Shown here piece after piece: positions 18,622-26,786 of a stretch of 64,000 nucleotides of DNA. The stretch is taken from positions 3,727,001 to 3,791,000 of the forward strand of contig NZ_CP104467.1 in the NCBI RefSeq assembly GCF_025369935.1, written 5' to 3'. Numbering within the stretch: position 1 is the first letter of the stretch; each line of letters opens with the position of its first letter. A model generated the notes under the pieces. The model worked only from the letters and a program-made list of their open reading frames with translations. It made no database searches and was not told the DNA's origin. The DNA is from Paenibacillus andongensis (lineage in GTDB: Bacteria > Bacillota > Bacilli > Paenibacillales > NBRC-103111). Made by a program: the position numbers and the translations under genes.

Positions 18622-19527
18622 ATGAAAAAGATAGCAGCTTTAACTTTGACAACAGCTCTAGTTAGCAGTTTGACTTTTAGCAGTGCCTTCGCTTTTACGG
18701 ATGTAGAGGAAGGACAAGCTGCAGCAATCACTGCTCTGCAAGATCGCGGAATCGTGAGCGGTATTGATAAGGATCATTTCGTACCAAAAGGAAAGATTAG
18801 TTATGCCCAAACCGTTCAGATGATTGTAAAAGGCATGAATTTAAACATGGATACATTGCGTTTTATTAAACAGCCTTTAGCTTCTGACACTTACACCAAC
18901 ATTCCGAATGATGCTTGGTATGCGGAGGCCTTTATCATAGCACACTACAATGGTATGAACATTCCGAAGGATGTAAACCCGAACGCTACGATTACTCGTG
19001 AACAATTTGGGGAAATGCTCGTACGAGCTTTGGAAAAGAAGGGCAATTTTCCGTTGGTGAAAATGTTTATTCCGATCAAAGATGAAGATCAGATCACAGT
19101 TGAATATCAAGGGGCTTTACAGCGATTGCTGCTTTATAAAATTACACAATTAGACAACGATGGCAAGTTTAATCCTAAAGCTGAACTTACTCGTGGAGAA
19201 GCTGCAGGCTGGATCTATAATGCGATTCGTTTCTTGGATACACATATCCAAAAACCGGCACCTATCGAAGATGTAGCTGTATCTGTGGAGAAAGTAAATG
19301 ACGATGTGAACAAGGTTACCTTATCAAGAGGTCAAAAACCGAATGCAGGTTACAGTATTGCGATTCAAAATGTTCACTTTGACCAGAACGGTCAAGCGGT
19401 GATTTCGTATATCCTGCAAGATCCAAAACCGGACACGATGTATGCGGAAGTGATCACGGAGGCGAAAGCCGTAACGTACATTTCCTCAGCGTATAAAGCA
19501 GTAGCAGAACCAGCTGCTGTGAAATAA
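18622..19527 (+). CDS. Exported S-layer-homology protein with PrcB-like C-terminal domain
   Basis: A 301-residue secreted protein. Residues 1-24 are a signal peptide with cleavage likely after AFA. Three SLH-like repeats follow (about 25-65, 90-130 and 145-190), recognisable by FTDV..., AWYAEA and ITREQFGEMLVRAL-type segments. They would tether it to secondary cell-wall polymer. Residues about 235-290 (GYSIAIQNV...) resemble the PrcB C-terminal protease-complex domain. The RBS is AAAAGGAGAG. The upstream ECF-like promoter suggests envelope-stress control. A terminator follows. Its role is probably at the cell surface; the partner is unknown. Confidence 0.85.
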   Translation: MKKIAALTLTTALVSSLTFSSAFAFTDVEEGQAAAITALQDRGIVSGIDKDHFVPKGKISYAQTVQMIVKGMNLNMDTLRFIKQPLASDTYTNIPNDAWYAEAFIIAHYNGMNIPKDVNPNATITREQFGEMLVRALEKKGNFPLVKMFIPIKDEDQITVEYQGALQRLLLYKITQLDNDGKFNPKAELTRGEAAGWIYNAIRFLDTHIQKPAPIEDVAVSVEKVNDDVNKVTLSRGQKPNAGYSIAIQNVHFDQNGQAVISYILQDPKPDTMYAEVITEAKAVTYISSAYKAVAEPAAVK

Positions 19528-19545
19528 ATTAAGCTTACTTAAGAG

Positions 19546-19579
19546 TGCTGTTCACCGTTATGGGTGGGCAGCATTTTTT
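19546..19579 (+). terminator. Terminator after SLH-PrcB gene
   Basis: TGCTG (19546-19550) pairs with CAGCA (19569-19573), with more pairing inside. Six T residues follow. Confidence 0.75.
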
Positions 19580-19700
19580 GCTTACCCTCCTAAAATAGCT
19601 GCTCTATGCGAACAAGTATGAAAGATGCAGTTAAGTCAAAATCAACTAATATACACGCTACTATGGGCATAGTCTATTAATCAGCGAGAAGGAGCGAGTC

Positions 19701-20744
19701 ATGTTAAAGAGATTGGAAGAACTGTTTGGAGTAGATCTGGGCACCTGTAACACACTTATTTATCAACAAAAAAAGGGGATTGTATTGTCAGAGCCGTCTG
19801 TCGTCGCCATTCAAACGGATACGGGGGAAATTAAAGCTTTTGGCAAGGAAGCCTATGACATGATTGGGAGAACTCCAGCTAATGTGGAGGTCATCTATCC
19901 CTTAAAGGATGGGGTTATAGCGAATTTCGATATGACCTTAGCGATGCTGAAATATTTTATTGGCAAAATAAAAAGAGGTTATCAATGGTTTCGCAGCTTC
20001 CAAGTGTTGATTTCAGTGCCTTGTGGAATTACGAATGTGCAAAAGCGTGCCGTCGAAGAAATGATTGTACATAAAGGAGCAAGGAGATCAATCACGATCG
20101 AGGAGCCGCTGGCTGCAGCTATGGGCGCCGGGCTTCCTGTTGCAGAGCCAATTGGTAGTATGGTCCTTGATATCGGCGGAGGGACAAGCCAAGTAGCCAT
20201 CATTTCTCTGGGTGGAATTGTAGTAAGCGAGTCGGTTCGCCGTGGAGGCATGTCGATAGATCAAGATATCATTGAGTATGTGAAGAAAACGTATAATATG
20301 GCTATTGGAGAACGGACTGCGGAGGAAATCAAGAAGAACGTCGCTGCCGTTGTCAGGCCTATGAATGAAGTGAAGATGGATGTAAGAGGGCGTGACCTTG
20401 TGGAGGGCTTGCCAAGGATGATTTCGATCTCATCGAAGGAAATTTTCGAGATTATGGATGATTTTATTAAATCCATTATAGATTGTATTCGACTCGCGAT
20501 GGAGAAGTGCCCGCCGGAACTTGCCGGGGATGTGATGGAGCAGGGTATTCTGCTGTGCGGGGGAGGCGCATTATTGCAAGGATTAGATAAGCGACTTCAG
20601 CAGGACATAGGAGTACCCGTTCATCTCGCAGAGCACCCGATGGAATGTATTGCTCAAGGTACAGGTAAAATGCTAAACTTCAATGGGGCGATAATTGAGC
20701 GGTCTGAAAAGATTGTGACAGAAGATCGAGAAAGCGTCCTGTAA
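19701..20744 (+). CDS. MreB/Mbl family actin-like rod-shape protein (paralog)
   Basis: Bacterial actin homologue of 347 residues. Phosphate-1 motif is VDLGTCNTLIY at residues 11-21 (Ala is more usual than Cys), the second phosphate motif is LDIGGGTSQVA near 157, and the adenosine motif is LCGGGALLQGLD near 277. The N-terminal MLKRLEELF can form the amphipathic membrane helix of MreB proteins. It is not in an mreBCD cluster, so it resembles the stand-alone Mbl/MreBH type. It forms an operon with two short genes of unknown function (gaps of 14 and 15 bases). The RBS is GAAGGAG. Confidence 0.9.
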   Translation: MLKRLEELFGVDLGTCNTLIYQQKKGIVLSEPSVVAIQTDTGEIKAFGKEAYDMIGRTPANVEVIYPLKDGVIANFDMTLAMLKYFIGKIKRGYQWFRSFQVLISVPCGITNVQKRAVEEMIVHKGARRSITIEEPLAAAMGAGLPVAEPIGSMVLDIGGGTSQVAIISLGGIVVSESVRRGGMSIDQDIIEYVKKTYNMAIGERTAEEIKKNVAAVVRPMNEVKMDVRGRDLVEGLPRMISISSKEIFEIMDDFIKSIIDCIRLAMEKCPPELAGDVMEQGILLCGGGALLQGLDKRLQQDIGVPVHLAEHPMECIAQGTGKMLNFNGAIIERSEKIVTEDRESVL

Positions 20745-20758
20745 AGGAGGCTTTTCTA

Positions 20759-21139
20759 TTGAAATTTAGAGCAGTATCTGATCAAACGAAAGTGAATGTT
20801 ATGCTTTGGAGTATTAAAAAGGAAATCATGAAAGAGAATAGGTATCTAGAATCCTTACCTTATGACCCTACGCCAATTATGGAGGTCGTGAAACATCACA
20901 TCGATAGATGGGACCCCATAAAGCTTCTAGCCTTGGGCAGTCCAGAAGATGAGTATGATGGTGAAACGAGATCGATTACCATTTATATCACTAAACATCT
21001 TGACGATCTGGATGCTCTGTCACTCGGCAATGCGATGAATAAGGTGTTGATTGATTCTTTTCGTGATGAATTTCAAGCAGACGAACAGTCGATTGAAATA
21101 GCTTCAAGTATTCTGCATTCACTAAGATCAGGCGTATAG
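20759..21139 (+). CDS. DUF1871-like small cytosolic protein
   Basis: A 126-residue soluble protein starting at TTG 20759, eight bases after AAAGGAGG. The central segment RWDPIKLLALGSPEDEYDGE near residues 51-70 resembles the DUF1871 pattern (WDPIxLLxxGxPxDEYD). No signal or membrane segment is seen. Function is unknown. Tight linkage to the MreB paralog suggests a related role, which is inference. Family assignment is from memory of the motif and is tentative. Confidence 0.65.
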   Translation: MKFRAVSDQTKVNVMLWSIKKEIMKENRYLESLPYDPTPIMEVVKHHIDRWDPIKLLALGSPEDEYDGETRSITIYITKHLDDLDALSLGNAMNKVLIDSFRDEFQADEQSIEIASSILHSLRSGV

Positions 21140-21154
21140 AAATGGGGTGTTGTT

Positions 21155-21415
21155 GTGAGCGAAATGCTTAACAAATACTGTGCCAAAATATTCGGTAAAA
21201 CGGGTGTTATTATCGAGATTGGCGTCGTAAAAAAGGTTGCAAGCCGGACGGTTCACGTCGATTGGGGAACCAAAACGTGGATCTATCAGAATAAAGATTT
21301 CATCTGGACACCTCTATCTAAGGAAGAATTTGAAGAGAGATATAAGAAACCTAAATTTTCTGACGGGGCGCTTGCCCGTGCCTTGGAATTAGGTTTAAAG
21401 ATTACTTATAATTAA
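21155..21415 (+). CDS. Small hypothetical protein in the MreB-paralog operon
   Basis: An 86-residue protein, GTG start at 21155 after AATGGGGTG. The N-terminal part (VIIEIGVVKKVASRTVHVDWG) is strand-rich and resembles a small SH3/KOW-like barrel; the C-terminal part is helical and charged. I do not recognise it. It is the third gene of the transcript and is closed by a terminator. Confidence 0.6.
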   Translation: MSEMLNKYCAKIFGKTGVIIEIGVVKKVASRTVHVDWGTKTWIYQNKDFIWTPLSKEEFEERYKKPKFSDGALARALELGLKITYN

Positions 21416-21428
21416 TACCCCAAAGAAG

Positions 21429-21459
21429 CCGTTCCTTGGTCATCAAGGATCGGTTTTTT
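21429..21459 (+). terminator. Terminator of the MreB-paralog operon
   Basis: CCGTTCCTTG (21429-21438) and CAAGGATCGG (21444-21453) pair with one mismatch and are followed by TTTTTT. Confidence 0.85.
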
Positions 21460-21552
21460 ATTTGTTCATTTCAAAATAAATTCATTTACATGGGAACAAA
21501 TATTCGGTATTATGAAGATGGGTATAAATACCAATTATGGAGGTTGAATCAT

Positions 21553-21918
21553 TTGGGCCGTGTTGTATTATTTGAAATGAATAGTCAAGATCCGGAACGT
21601 GCTGCAAGTTTTTATTCGTCTGTTTTTGGTTGGAAGATTGCAGAGCCTAACTGGGGATATCACCCTGTGACAACAGGTAATGATGATAAACCTGGAATTA
21701 ATGGCGGTATTTCTAAGGGACCCAGTGATTTTCCACATGGAATAAGAATTCAAATCGAAGTTGACAACATCGATGAGGCACTTACTAAATCCGTTGAATC
21801 GGGAGCACAAGTTGTTAGGGGTAAAATGGAATTTGATGATTTCTATCTAGCCTATTTAGTAGATCCAGTAGGGAATGGGATCGGTTTAATACAAAATATG
21901 AAAAATAAATTTCTATAA
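21553..21918 (+). CDS. VOC (glyoxalase/bleomycin-resistance fold) family protein
   Basis: A 121-residue vicinal-oxygen-chelate protein. Features are VVLFEMNSQDPERAASFYSSVFGW at the start, IRIQIEVDNIDEAL in the middle and YLVDPVGNGIGLIQ at the end, a typical VOC repeat pair. The frame is open far upstream, into the preceding terminator. The TTG at 21553, nine bases after TGGAGG, gives the usual length. The substrate is unknown. The next gene starts directly at its stop codon. Confidence 0.75.
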   Translation: MGRVVLFEMNSQDPERAASFYSSVFGWKIAEPNWGYHPVTTGNDDKPGINGGISKGPSDFPHGIRIQIEVDNIDEALTKSVESGAQVVRGKMEFDDFYLAYLVDPVGNGIGLIQNMKNKFL

Positions 21919-22479
21919 GTGAATAATACAAACATGGAGGATCAATGGAAAATTGCGGAGTATAATTCAGAATGGAGAGCCCTTTTTGATGAGATTGGCT
22001 TAAAATTAAGGGACTCTTTAGGCAAAGTGGCCGTTCGTATTGATCATGTTGGATCCACATCAATTGTTGGTATGGATGCTAAGCCGATCATTGATATTCA
22101 GATCTCCGTTGTTAAATTGGATGATGATGCTAGTTATAGATCTATAATTGAAGAAATTGGCTTTATATTAAGGAAAGAGAATCCTGACAAAACCAAAAAG
22201 TATTTTCGAGAGCAGCCAGGAAACAGAAGAACACATATACATGTAAGAGAGACGGGAAGTTTTTCAGAACAAAAAACGTTGCTATTCAGGGATTACTTGC
22301 GACAGCATCCACAAGATTGTTTGAGATATGCGCAGGAAAAACATCGATTGATGCATTTATTTACAAATGATCGAACCAAGTATGTTGAAGGCAAAGGGCC
22401 AGTCGTTTGGGAGATATTACAGAGGGCTCATAGTTGGTCTCAAGAAATTGGATGGAAACCAGGGAAATCTGATATGTGA
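21919..22479 (+). CDS. GrpB/UPF0157 family protein (nucleotidyltransferase-like)
   Basis: A 186-residue GrpB-family protein. The family core RIDHVGSTSIVGMDAKPIIDIQI lies near residues 40-62, and the later RTHIHV matches the second conserved block. The fold is nucleotidyltransferase-like; biological substrates are not established. The GTG at 21919 abuts the VOC stop codon. An ATG at 21934 is an alternative; neither has a clear RBS, so translational coupling is likely. Confidence 0.82.
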   Translation: MNNTNMEDQWKIAEYNSEWRALFDEIGLKLRDSLGKVAVRIDHVGSTSIVGMDAKPIIDIQISVVKLDDDASYRSIIEEIGFILRKENPDKTKKYFREQPGNRRTHIHVRETGSFSEQKTLLFRDYLRQHPQDCLRYAQEKHRLMHLFTNDRTKYVEGKGPVVWEILQRAHSWSQEIGWKPGKSDM

Positions 22480-22520
22480 TAGATTAATATATGTACATGT
22501 AACAAGCTCTAATTCAAGAA

Positions 22521-22556
22521 AATGTGGACCTCCCACTATGGGCGGAAGTCCTCATT
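22521..22556 (-). terminator. Hairpin between convergent GrpB and NlpC/P60 genes
   Basis: An imperfect inverted repeat (AATG...GGAC against GTCC...CATT) lies between two convergent stop codons. On the minus strand it is followed by ATTTTCTT. It is probably a bidirectional terminator. Confidence 0.5.
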
Positions 22557-22576
22557 GATTACACGATTAGCAAGGA

Positions 22577-23341
22577 TTATTTGGTGTCTAGTACCGAACC
22601 GCCTAAGACAAAGCGATAGGTTAGATGATTATTGGCAACTTCATCAATACGTACGCCGCCTGTGGCCGCTGAGGCTGTATGAATGATTTTTCCATTACCC
22701 AAATACATCCCTACATGAGTAATGCTTCCGATTGATTTATCTACTCCGATGTAGTTATCCGGATTTGTCCCTGTATAACTGACAAAGAAGAGAAGATCTC
22801 CACGCTGGGCTTGATCGATAGATGTGTATGTCCGATTGGAAAAAGTTTGAACATAAGTCGCTTGACTACGCGAATCTTTTGGGATATCCATCCCTAGAGA
22901 AGAAAGATAAACCCAATGTGTGAAGTCGGAGCAGTCAAAAGTGGATGGGTCCGATCGATCCGAACTAAATTCGTAGGGAGTTCCGAAGTAACTAGCCGCT
23001 TGTGAGAGCACATTCTCTACATAACTGCCATCTTTGGGCTGGATGGAGTGATTTGGTGTAACTTTAACGAGTTCACGTGATCCTCCGAGGATTTTGATTG
23101 AGCCATTCGTGGAAGAAGCGGCATCTTGAGCCCGATAGCCACGTTGTTCTAGTTCAATGTTGGCATCTCCTCTTTGAAGCAGCAAGTCTTGATTTGTTAT
23201 GTTAGGATCCAATATTCGATTATCCATACCGCCTTGTTGTGTGGAGACTCCAACCTTTTGAGGGGCAACATTTCCTTTACCACAACCGGTTAAAACAAGT
23301 ATACAACTTACTATTGCAAGAAATTTTTTTGTATGTTTCAT
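22577..23341 (-). CDS. NlpC/P60 family lipoprotein (cell-wall endopeptidase)
   Basis: A 254-residue lipoprotein. The signal sequence ends in the lipobox LTGC with Cys20. A variable linker to about residue 100 is followed by a C40 peptidase domain. It contains FDCSDFTHWVY with the catalytic Cys, SITHVGMYLGNGKIIHTA with the catalytic His, and the preceding RGDLLFF motif. It should cleave D-glutamyl-diaminopimelate bonds in peptidoglycan stem peptides. The gene faces left, convergent with grpB and divergent from the following transporter gene. Confidence 0.9.
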   Translation of the reverse strand: MKHTKKFLAIVSCILVLTGCGKGNVAPQKVGVSTQQGGMDNRILDPNITNQDLLLQRGDANIELEQRGYRAQDAASSTNGSIKILGGSRELVKVTPNHSIQPKDGSYVENVLSQAASYFGTPYEFSSDRSDPSTFDCSDFTHWVYLSSLGMDIPKDSRSQATYVQTFSNRTYTSIDQAQRGDLLFFVSYTGTNPDNYIGVDKSIGSITHVGMYLGNGKIIHTASAATGGVRIDEVANNHLTYRFVLGGSVLDTK

Positions 23342-23515
23342 GATTGCCTCCTTTAGTTGATACCCATATTATGTTTAGATTGATCATATTTAATGTGCGA
23401 TGGAGGTATAGATCAACTTGAGGTCTGAAAAATCGATTGCAGAGGGAGTGTTTTTCGGTTATGTAACACAAAATAGGGATAAGGCAAGCTATTGCGAAGA
23501 TTAGGAGAATGCGTT

Positions 23516-24751
23516 TTGAATGTGAATAAAACTAAGTTGTTGCGTGAACCAGCGAAACGAAAGCTGCTTTTCAGTGCTGGCATTAGCTGGTTGTTCGACG
23601 CTATGGATGTAGGGATTATCTCGTTTATTGTGGCTGCGTTAGCAGTCGAGTGGAAGTTAGGCGCACAGCAGATTGGTCTGCTGGCAGCCATTAATTCGAT
23701 CGGAATGGCCGTCGGGGCTTTACTAGCTGGCTCCCTTGCTGATCGATACGGACGTCGGATGGTATTGCTTGGAACACTTATTATATTCTCTGCTGCAAGC
23801 GGACTCTCTGCACTTGCCACTAGCTTTGTTATCCTTTGTATCTTGCGATTCGTTACTGGAGTAGGTCTTGGCGGGGAACTTCCTGTTGCGTCAACTCTTG
23901 TGTCTGAGTCGTTTCCTGTTAATGAAAGGGGACGTGCAGTCGTTCTGCTTGAAAGCTTCTGGGCGTGTGGGTGGATTGTCGCGGCGCTAATTGCTTACTT
24001 CGTCATTCCTACTTATGGTTGGCGTATGGCCTTTGTTATCGGTGCGCTGCCGGCTTTATATGCTTTATACCTCAGACGATCGATACAAGATTCACCTCGA
24101 TATACCGAGCTGCGCAGCCGGAAATTGTCATTCCGTCAGCGTGTAGCCTCCGTATGGTCATCTAAACATCGAAGATCCACCTTAACACTTTGGATCTTGT
24201 GGTTCACAGTGGTATTTTCCTATTACGGCATGTTTCTTTGGCTTCCAACTGTCATGGTACTTAAGGGTTTTGGTCTCGTGAAAAGCTTTCAATATGTATT
24301 GATTATGACGTTGGCACAGCTTCCAGGTTATTTTACCGCTGCTTATTTGATTGAGAAATTCGGGCGTAAGTTTGTGCTCGTCACCTATTTGCTGCTGACT
24401 GCTGCAAGCGCAATATGGTTTAGCAGTGCTGAAACGGAAGGGATGTTGATAGCGGCGGGTGTTAGCTTATCATTTTTTAATCTTGGTGCATGGGGAGCCA
24501 TGTATGCTTACACACCTGAGTTGTACCCGACTGAAGTACGCTCTACGGGTGTAGGGCTTGCCGCATCTTTTGGACGTGTTGGCGGTATTATTGGTCCGTA
24601 CCTTGTAGGTTTGCTTGTGGCAAATAATAAAGCAATTAGTTCCATTTTTATGGTGTTCTTCGTAGCGATTGTCTTCGGAGCACTGGTTTTATTGTTTTTT
24701 GGCAAAGAAACAAAAAATACGGATCCAGATTATACTGCAGATAAAAGCTAA
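23516..24751 (+). CDS. MFS transporter, NiaP/YceI-like
   Basis: A major facilitator of 411 residues with 12 predicted membrane segments. The opening FDAMDVGIISFI and the loop motif GSLADRYGRR match the sugar-porter/aromatic-acid type that includes the B. subtilis niacin transporter NiaP (YceI). The second loop motif GRKFVLV also fits. I chose TTG 23516 after TTAGGAGAA; TTG 23492 is an alternative. Transport of nicotinate or a similar aromatic acid is an inference. A strong terminator follows. Confidence 0.82.
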   Translation: MNVNKTKLLREPAKRKLLFSAGISWLFDAMDVGIISFIVAALAVEWKLGAQQIGLLAAINSIGMAVGALLAGSLADRYGRRMVLLGTLIIFSAASGLSALATSFVILCILRFVTGVGLGGELPVASTLVSESFPVNERGRAVVLLESFWACGWIVAALIAYFVIPTYGWRMAFVIGALPALYALYLRRSIQDSPRYTELRSRKLSFRQRVASVWSSKHRRSTLTLWILWFTVVFSYYGMFLWLPTVMVLKGFGLVKSFQYVLIMTLAQLPGYFTAAYLIEKFGRKFVLVTYLLLTAASAIWFSSAETEGMLIAAGVSLSFFNLGAWGAMYAYTPELYPTEVRSTGVGLAASFGRVGGIIGPYLVGLLVANNKAISSIFMVFFVAIVFGALVLLFFGKETKNTDPDYTADKS

Positions 24752-24770
24752 TAATTTTCTTAGATCAATA

Positions 24771-24803
24771 CCAAAAAAACCACGCATCTATGCGTGGTTT
24801 CTC
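24771..24803. terminator. Bidirectional terminator
   Basis: AACCACGCAT (24778-24787) and ATGCGTGGTT (24790-24799) form a perfect stem. A-rich sequence lies on the left and T-rich on the right. It serves the NiaP-like gene and the convergent 60-codon gene. Confidence 0.8.
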
Positions 24804-24829
24804 TGTGTTTTTCACTAAATTCGTTACAA

Positions 24830-25012
24830 TTACGTTGTTTCACGTTCAATGATTTCCTCTAGTTCGGAACTGTGCTCGTTAGCTGCAGCAATGATTTCTT
24901 GATCTACCTTATTTTTTCCTTGCATAAGCTCTGCCGCTTGCGCTTGATTGTTTAACTGTTCAATTTCTTGGCCGGTCCCGTGCGCTCCTTGATGTCCGCT
25001 GTTTGTTGTCAT
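24830..25012 (-). CDS. Small hydrophilic protein, possibly spore-associated
   Basis: A 60-residue protein without Cys, rich in Gln, Glu, Asn and Ala (for example QEIEQLNNQAQAAELMQ), predicted helical and unstructured at the N-terminus. The composition recalls gamma-type small acid-soluble spore proteins, but I see no clear SASP signature. GAGGGAGC lies upstream of the ATG on the minus strand. It is divergent from a germination operon, which is only weak support for a spore role. Confidence 0.5.
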   Translation of the reverse strand: MTTNSGHQGAHGTGQEIEQLNNQAQAAELMQGKNKVDQEIIAAANEHSSELEEIIERETT

Positions 25013-25206
25013 CGCTCAGAATGCTCCCTCGCTATTATTTATAAGGATTCAACAAACTGTAATATGCTCGGATCAGTGGGCTCTTATACAAGTTAAACGC
25101 TTATCTGGATGATAAAGACGATGATAACTCTGTGAGAATAAGGTTGTTTTATTCATTATAGGAGATAATGTCGCAACCAACGCGATGGTTTTTTGTATTT
25201 TTTAAA

Positions 25207-25243
25207 GCATATGGGATTGTTTTCCTGACATTTTGACATACTA
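25207..25243 (+). promoter_or_regulatory. Candidate SigG promoter of germination operon 1
   Basis: CATACTA at 25237-25243 fits the SigG -10 consensus CATNHTA fully. The -35 region about 18 bases upstream (GGATT, 25214-25218) is only a partial match. It lies 37 bases before the GerA-type gene, as expected for forespore-expressed germinant receptors. Confidence 0.5.
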
Positions 25244-25279
25244 TGCGATATGGCATTGTGAAACGAGGGATTGTTTAAC

Positions 25280-26767
25280 GTGCAGAACATGAACAACTAC
25301 ATACCTGCGGATATTATCGAGTTGGAACAACTGCTCGAAGAGGCTCTTAATGAAAATCCCAATTTAATTGCCAAATATATCATGATTGGACAACAAACGG
25401 CTGCCATCTATTACATAGAGACGCTAGTTGACCAAGATTTGCTTCAAAGAGATATTATTCAACCTTTATTAACTTTAGTCGATGTACCTTCAATAAGTGA
25501 AACAGACCGATTTCCCATCGCAGGGATTGTTAAGGTTAAAGATGTTCAGTCTGTTGTGGAGAAATTATTGCTTGGGTGGGTATATTTACATTCCGACGAT
25601 AGCAAATTCAATTTTCTGCTGAATGTATACAAATCTCCTAATCGGAGCTTTTCAAAAGCTGAAATTGAAAGCCAAGTATTTGGCCCACAGATCGCCTTCA
25701 ACGAAATATTAAGGTCCAACATTGCTTTGCTCCAGATGTACCTGCCGAGTCCAAACTTATGTCAGGAGAACTTGGAAGTTGGAGTGGAAATCAAGACACA
25801 AGTGGCGATGTTTTATATCAAAAATCTTACAGATAATGAGCTCGTTAAACGAGTGCGCGACAGGATCAATAGTCTTGAGATAGATGGTATGGTATCCAGT
25901 GCACAACTCGTACAGTTCATAGAGGATAATAAATTTACGATCTTCCCACAGTTTGTAATGACCGAACGTATAGATCGTACATCGTATTCCCTATCAGAGG
26001 GGAAAATTGTGTTGTTTGTTTCCGGAAGTCCGTTTGCCATTATATGCCCATCGACGATGATGGATTTCTTCACTTCTCCGGAAGACCATCAAGCTCGGTG
26101 GAATATGGCTACCTTCTTCCGGCTTTTGCGGGTTGGAGCCATGGTTTTATCTTTATTATTCACACCTGTCTATGTAGCTGCATTAACGTTTCATTATGAA
26201 ATCATTCCTTCCGCCATGGTCGTGCCGCTAGCTGAATCTCGAACGCGAGTACCATTTCCCCCATTAATGGAAGCTTTATTTCTAGAAATTACGATCGAAC
26301 TGCTTCGTGAAGCAGGCGCAAGACTTCCAACCAAGATTGGTCAAACCATCGGTATCGTAGGTGGTATAGTCATCGGACAAGCAGCCGTACAGGCAGGATT
26401 TACTAGCAATATTCTCATCATTATTGTAGCTCTAGGAACGTTGTCATCGTTTATAACGCCGATTTATCTAATGGGTATTACAATTCGTATCATCCGGTAT
26501 CCAATCATTATACTTGCAGGCTATTATGGAGGAATTGGGATCATGATTGGTATTTGCTTTTTGATGATTCACCTTCTTCGTTTAACAAGTCTAGGACAAC
26601 CTTATTTGTATCCCCTCTATCCGTTTCGAAAAGGGGACATGAAAGATAGCATTTTGAGATTGCCTTTCCCTTTTTTGCGCGAACGCTCCATGTATATTCG
26701 TGGCGATGATACCTACAGGTTTGAGGAACAAGAGACGGCGACTACTCACGGAGATATTGACGAATAA
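25280..26767 (+). CDS. Germinant receptor A subunit (GerA/GerKA family)
   Basis: GerA/SpoVAF-family membrane protein of 495 residues, the A subunit of a spore germinant receptor in the inner spore membrane. The N-terminal soluble domain (about 1-270) ends in FVSGSPFAIICPS, a family landmark. Four to five membrane segments lie between 280 and 460, including the conserved RVPFPPLMEALFLEITIELLREAGARLP region (quoted in part). The GTG at 25280 is ten bases after CGAGGGA. It is the first gene of a GerABC operon. The ligand is unknown. Confidence 0.9.
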   Translation: MQNMNNYIPADIIELEQLLEEALNENPNLIAKYIMIGQQTAAIYYIETLVDQDLLQRDIIQPLLTLVDVPSISETDRFPIAGIVKVKDVQSVVEKLLLGWVYLHSDDSKFNFLLNVYKSPNRSFSKAEIESQVFGPQIAFNEILRSNIALLQMYLPSPNLCQENLEVGVEIKTQVAMFYIKNLTDNELVKRVRDRINSLEIDGMVSSAQLVQFIEDNKFTIFPQFVMTERIDRTSYSLSEGKIVLFVSGSPFAIICPSTMMDFFTSPEDHQARWNMATFFRLLRVGAMVLSLLFTPVYVAALTFHYEIIPSAMVVPLAESRTRVPFPPLMEALFLEITIELLREAGARLPTKIGQTIGIVGGIVIGQAAVQAGFTSNILIIIVALGTLSSFITPIYLMGITIRIIRYPIIILAGYYGGIGIMIGICFLMIHLLRLTSLGQPYLYPLYPFRKGDMKDSILRLPFPFLRERSMYIRGDDTYRFEEQETATTHGDIDE

Positions 26768-26786
26768 TGGATAAGGGGGGGGTAAG

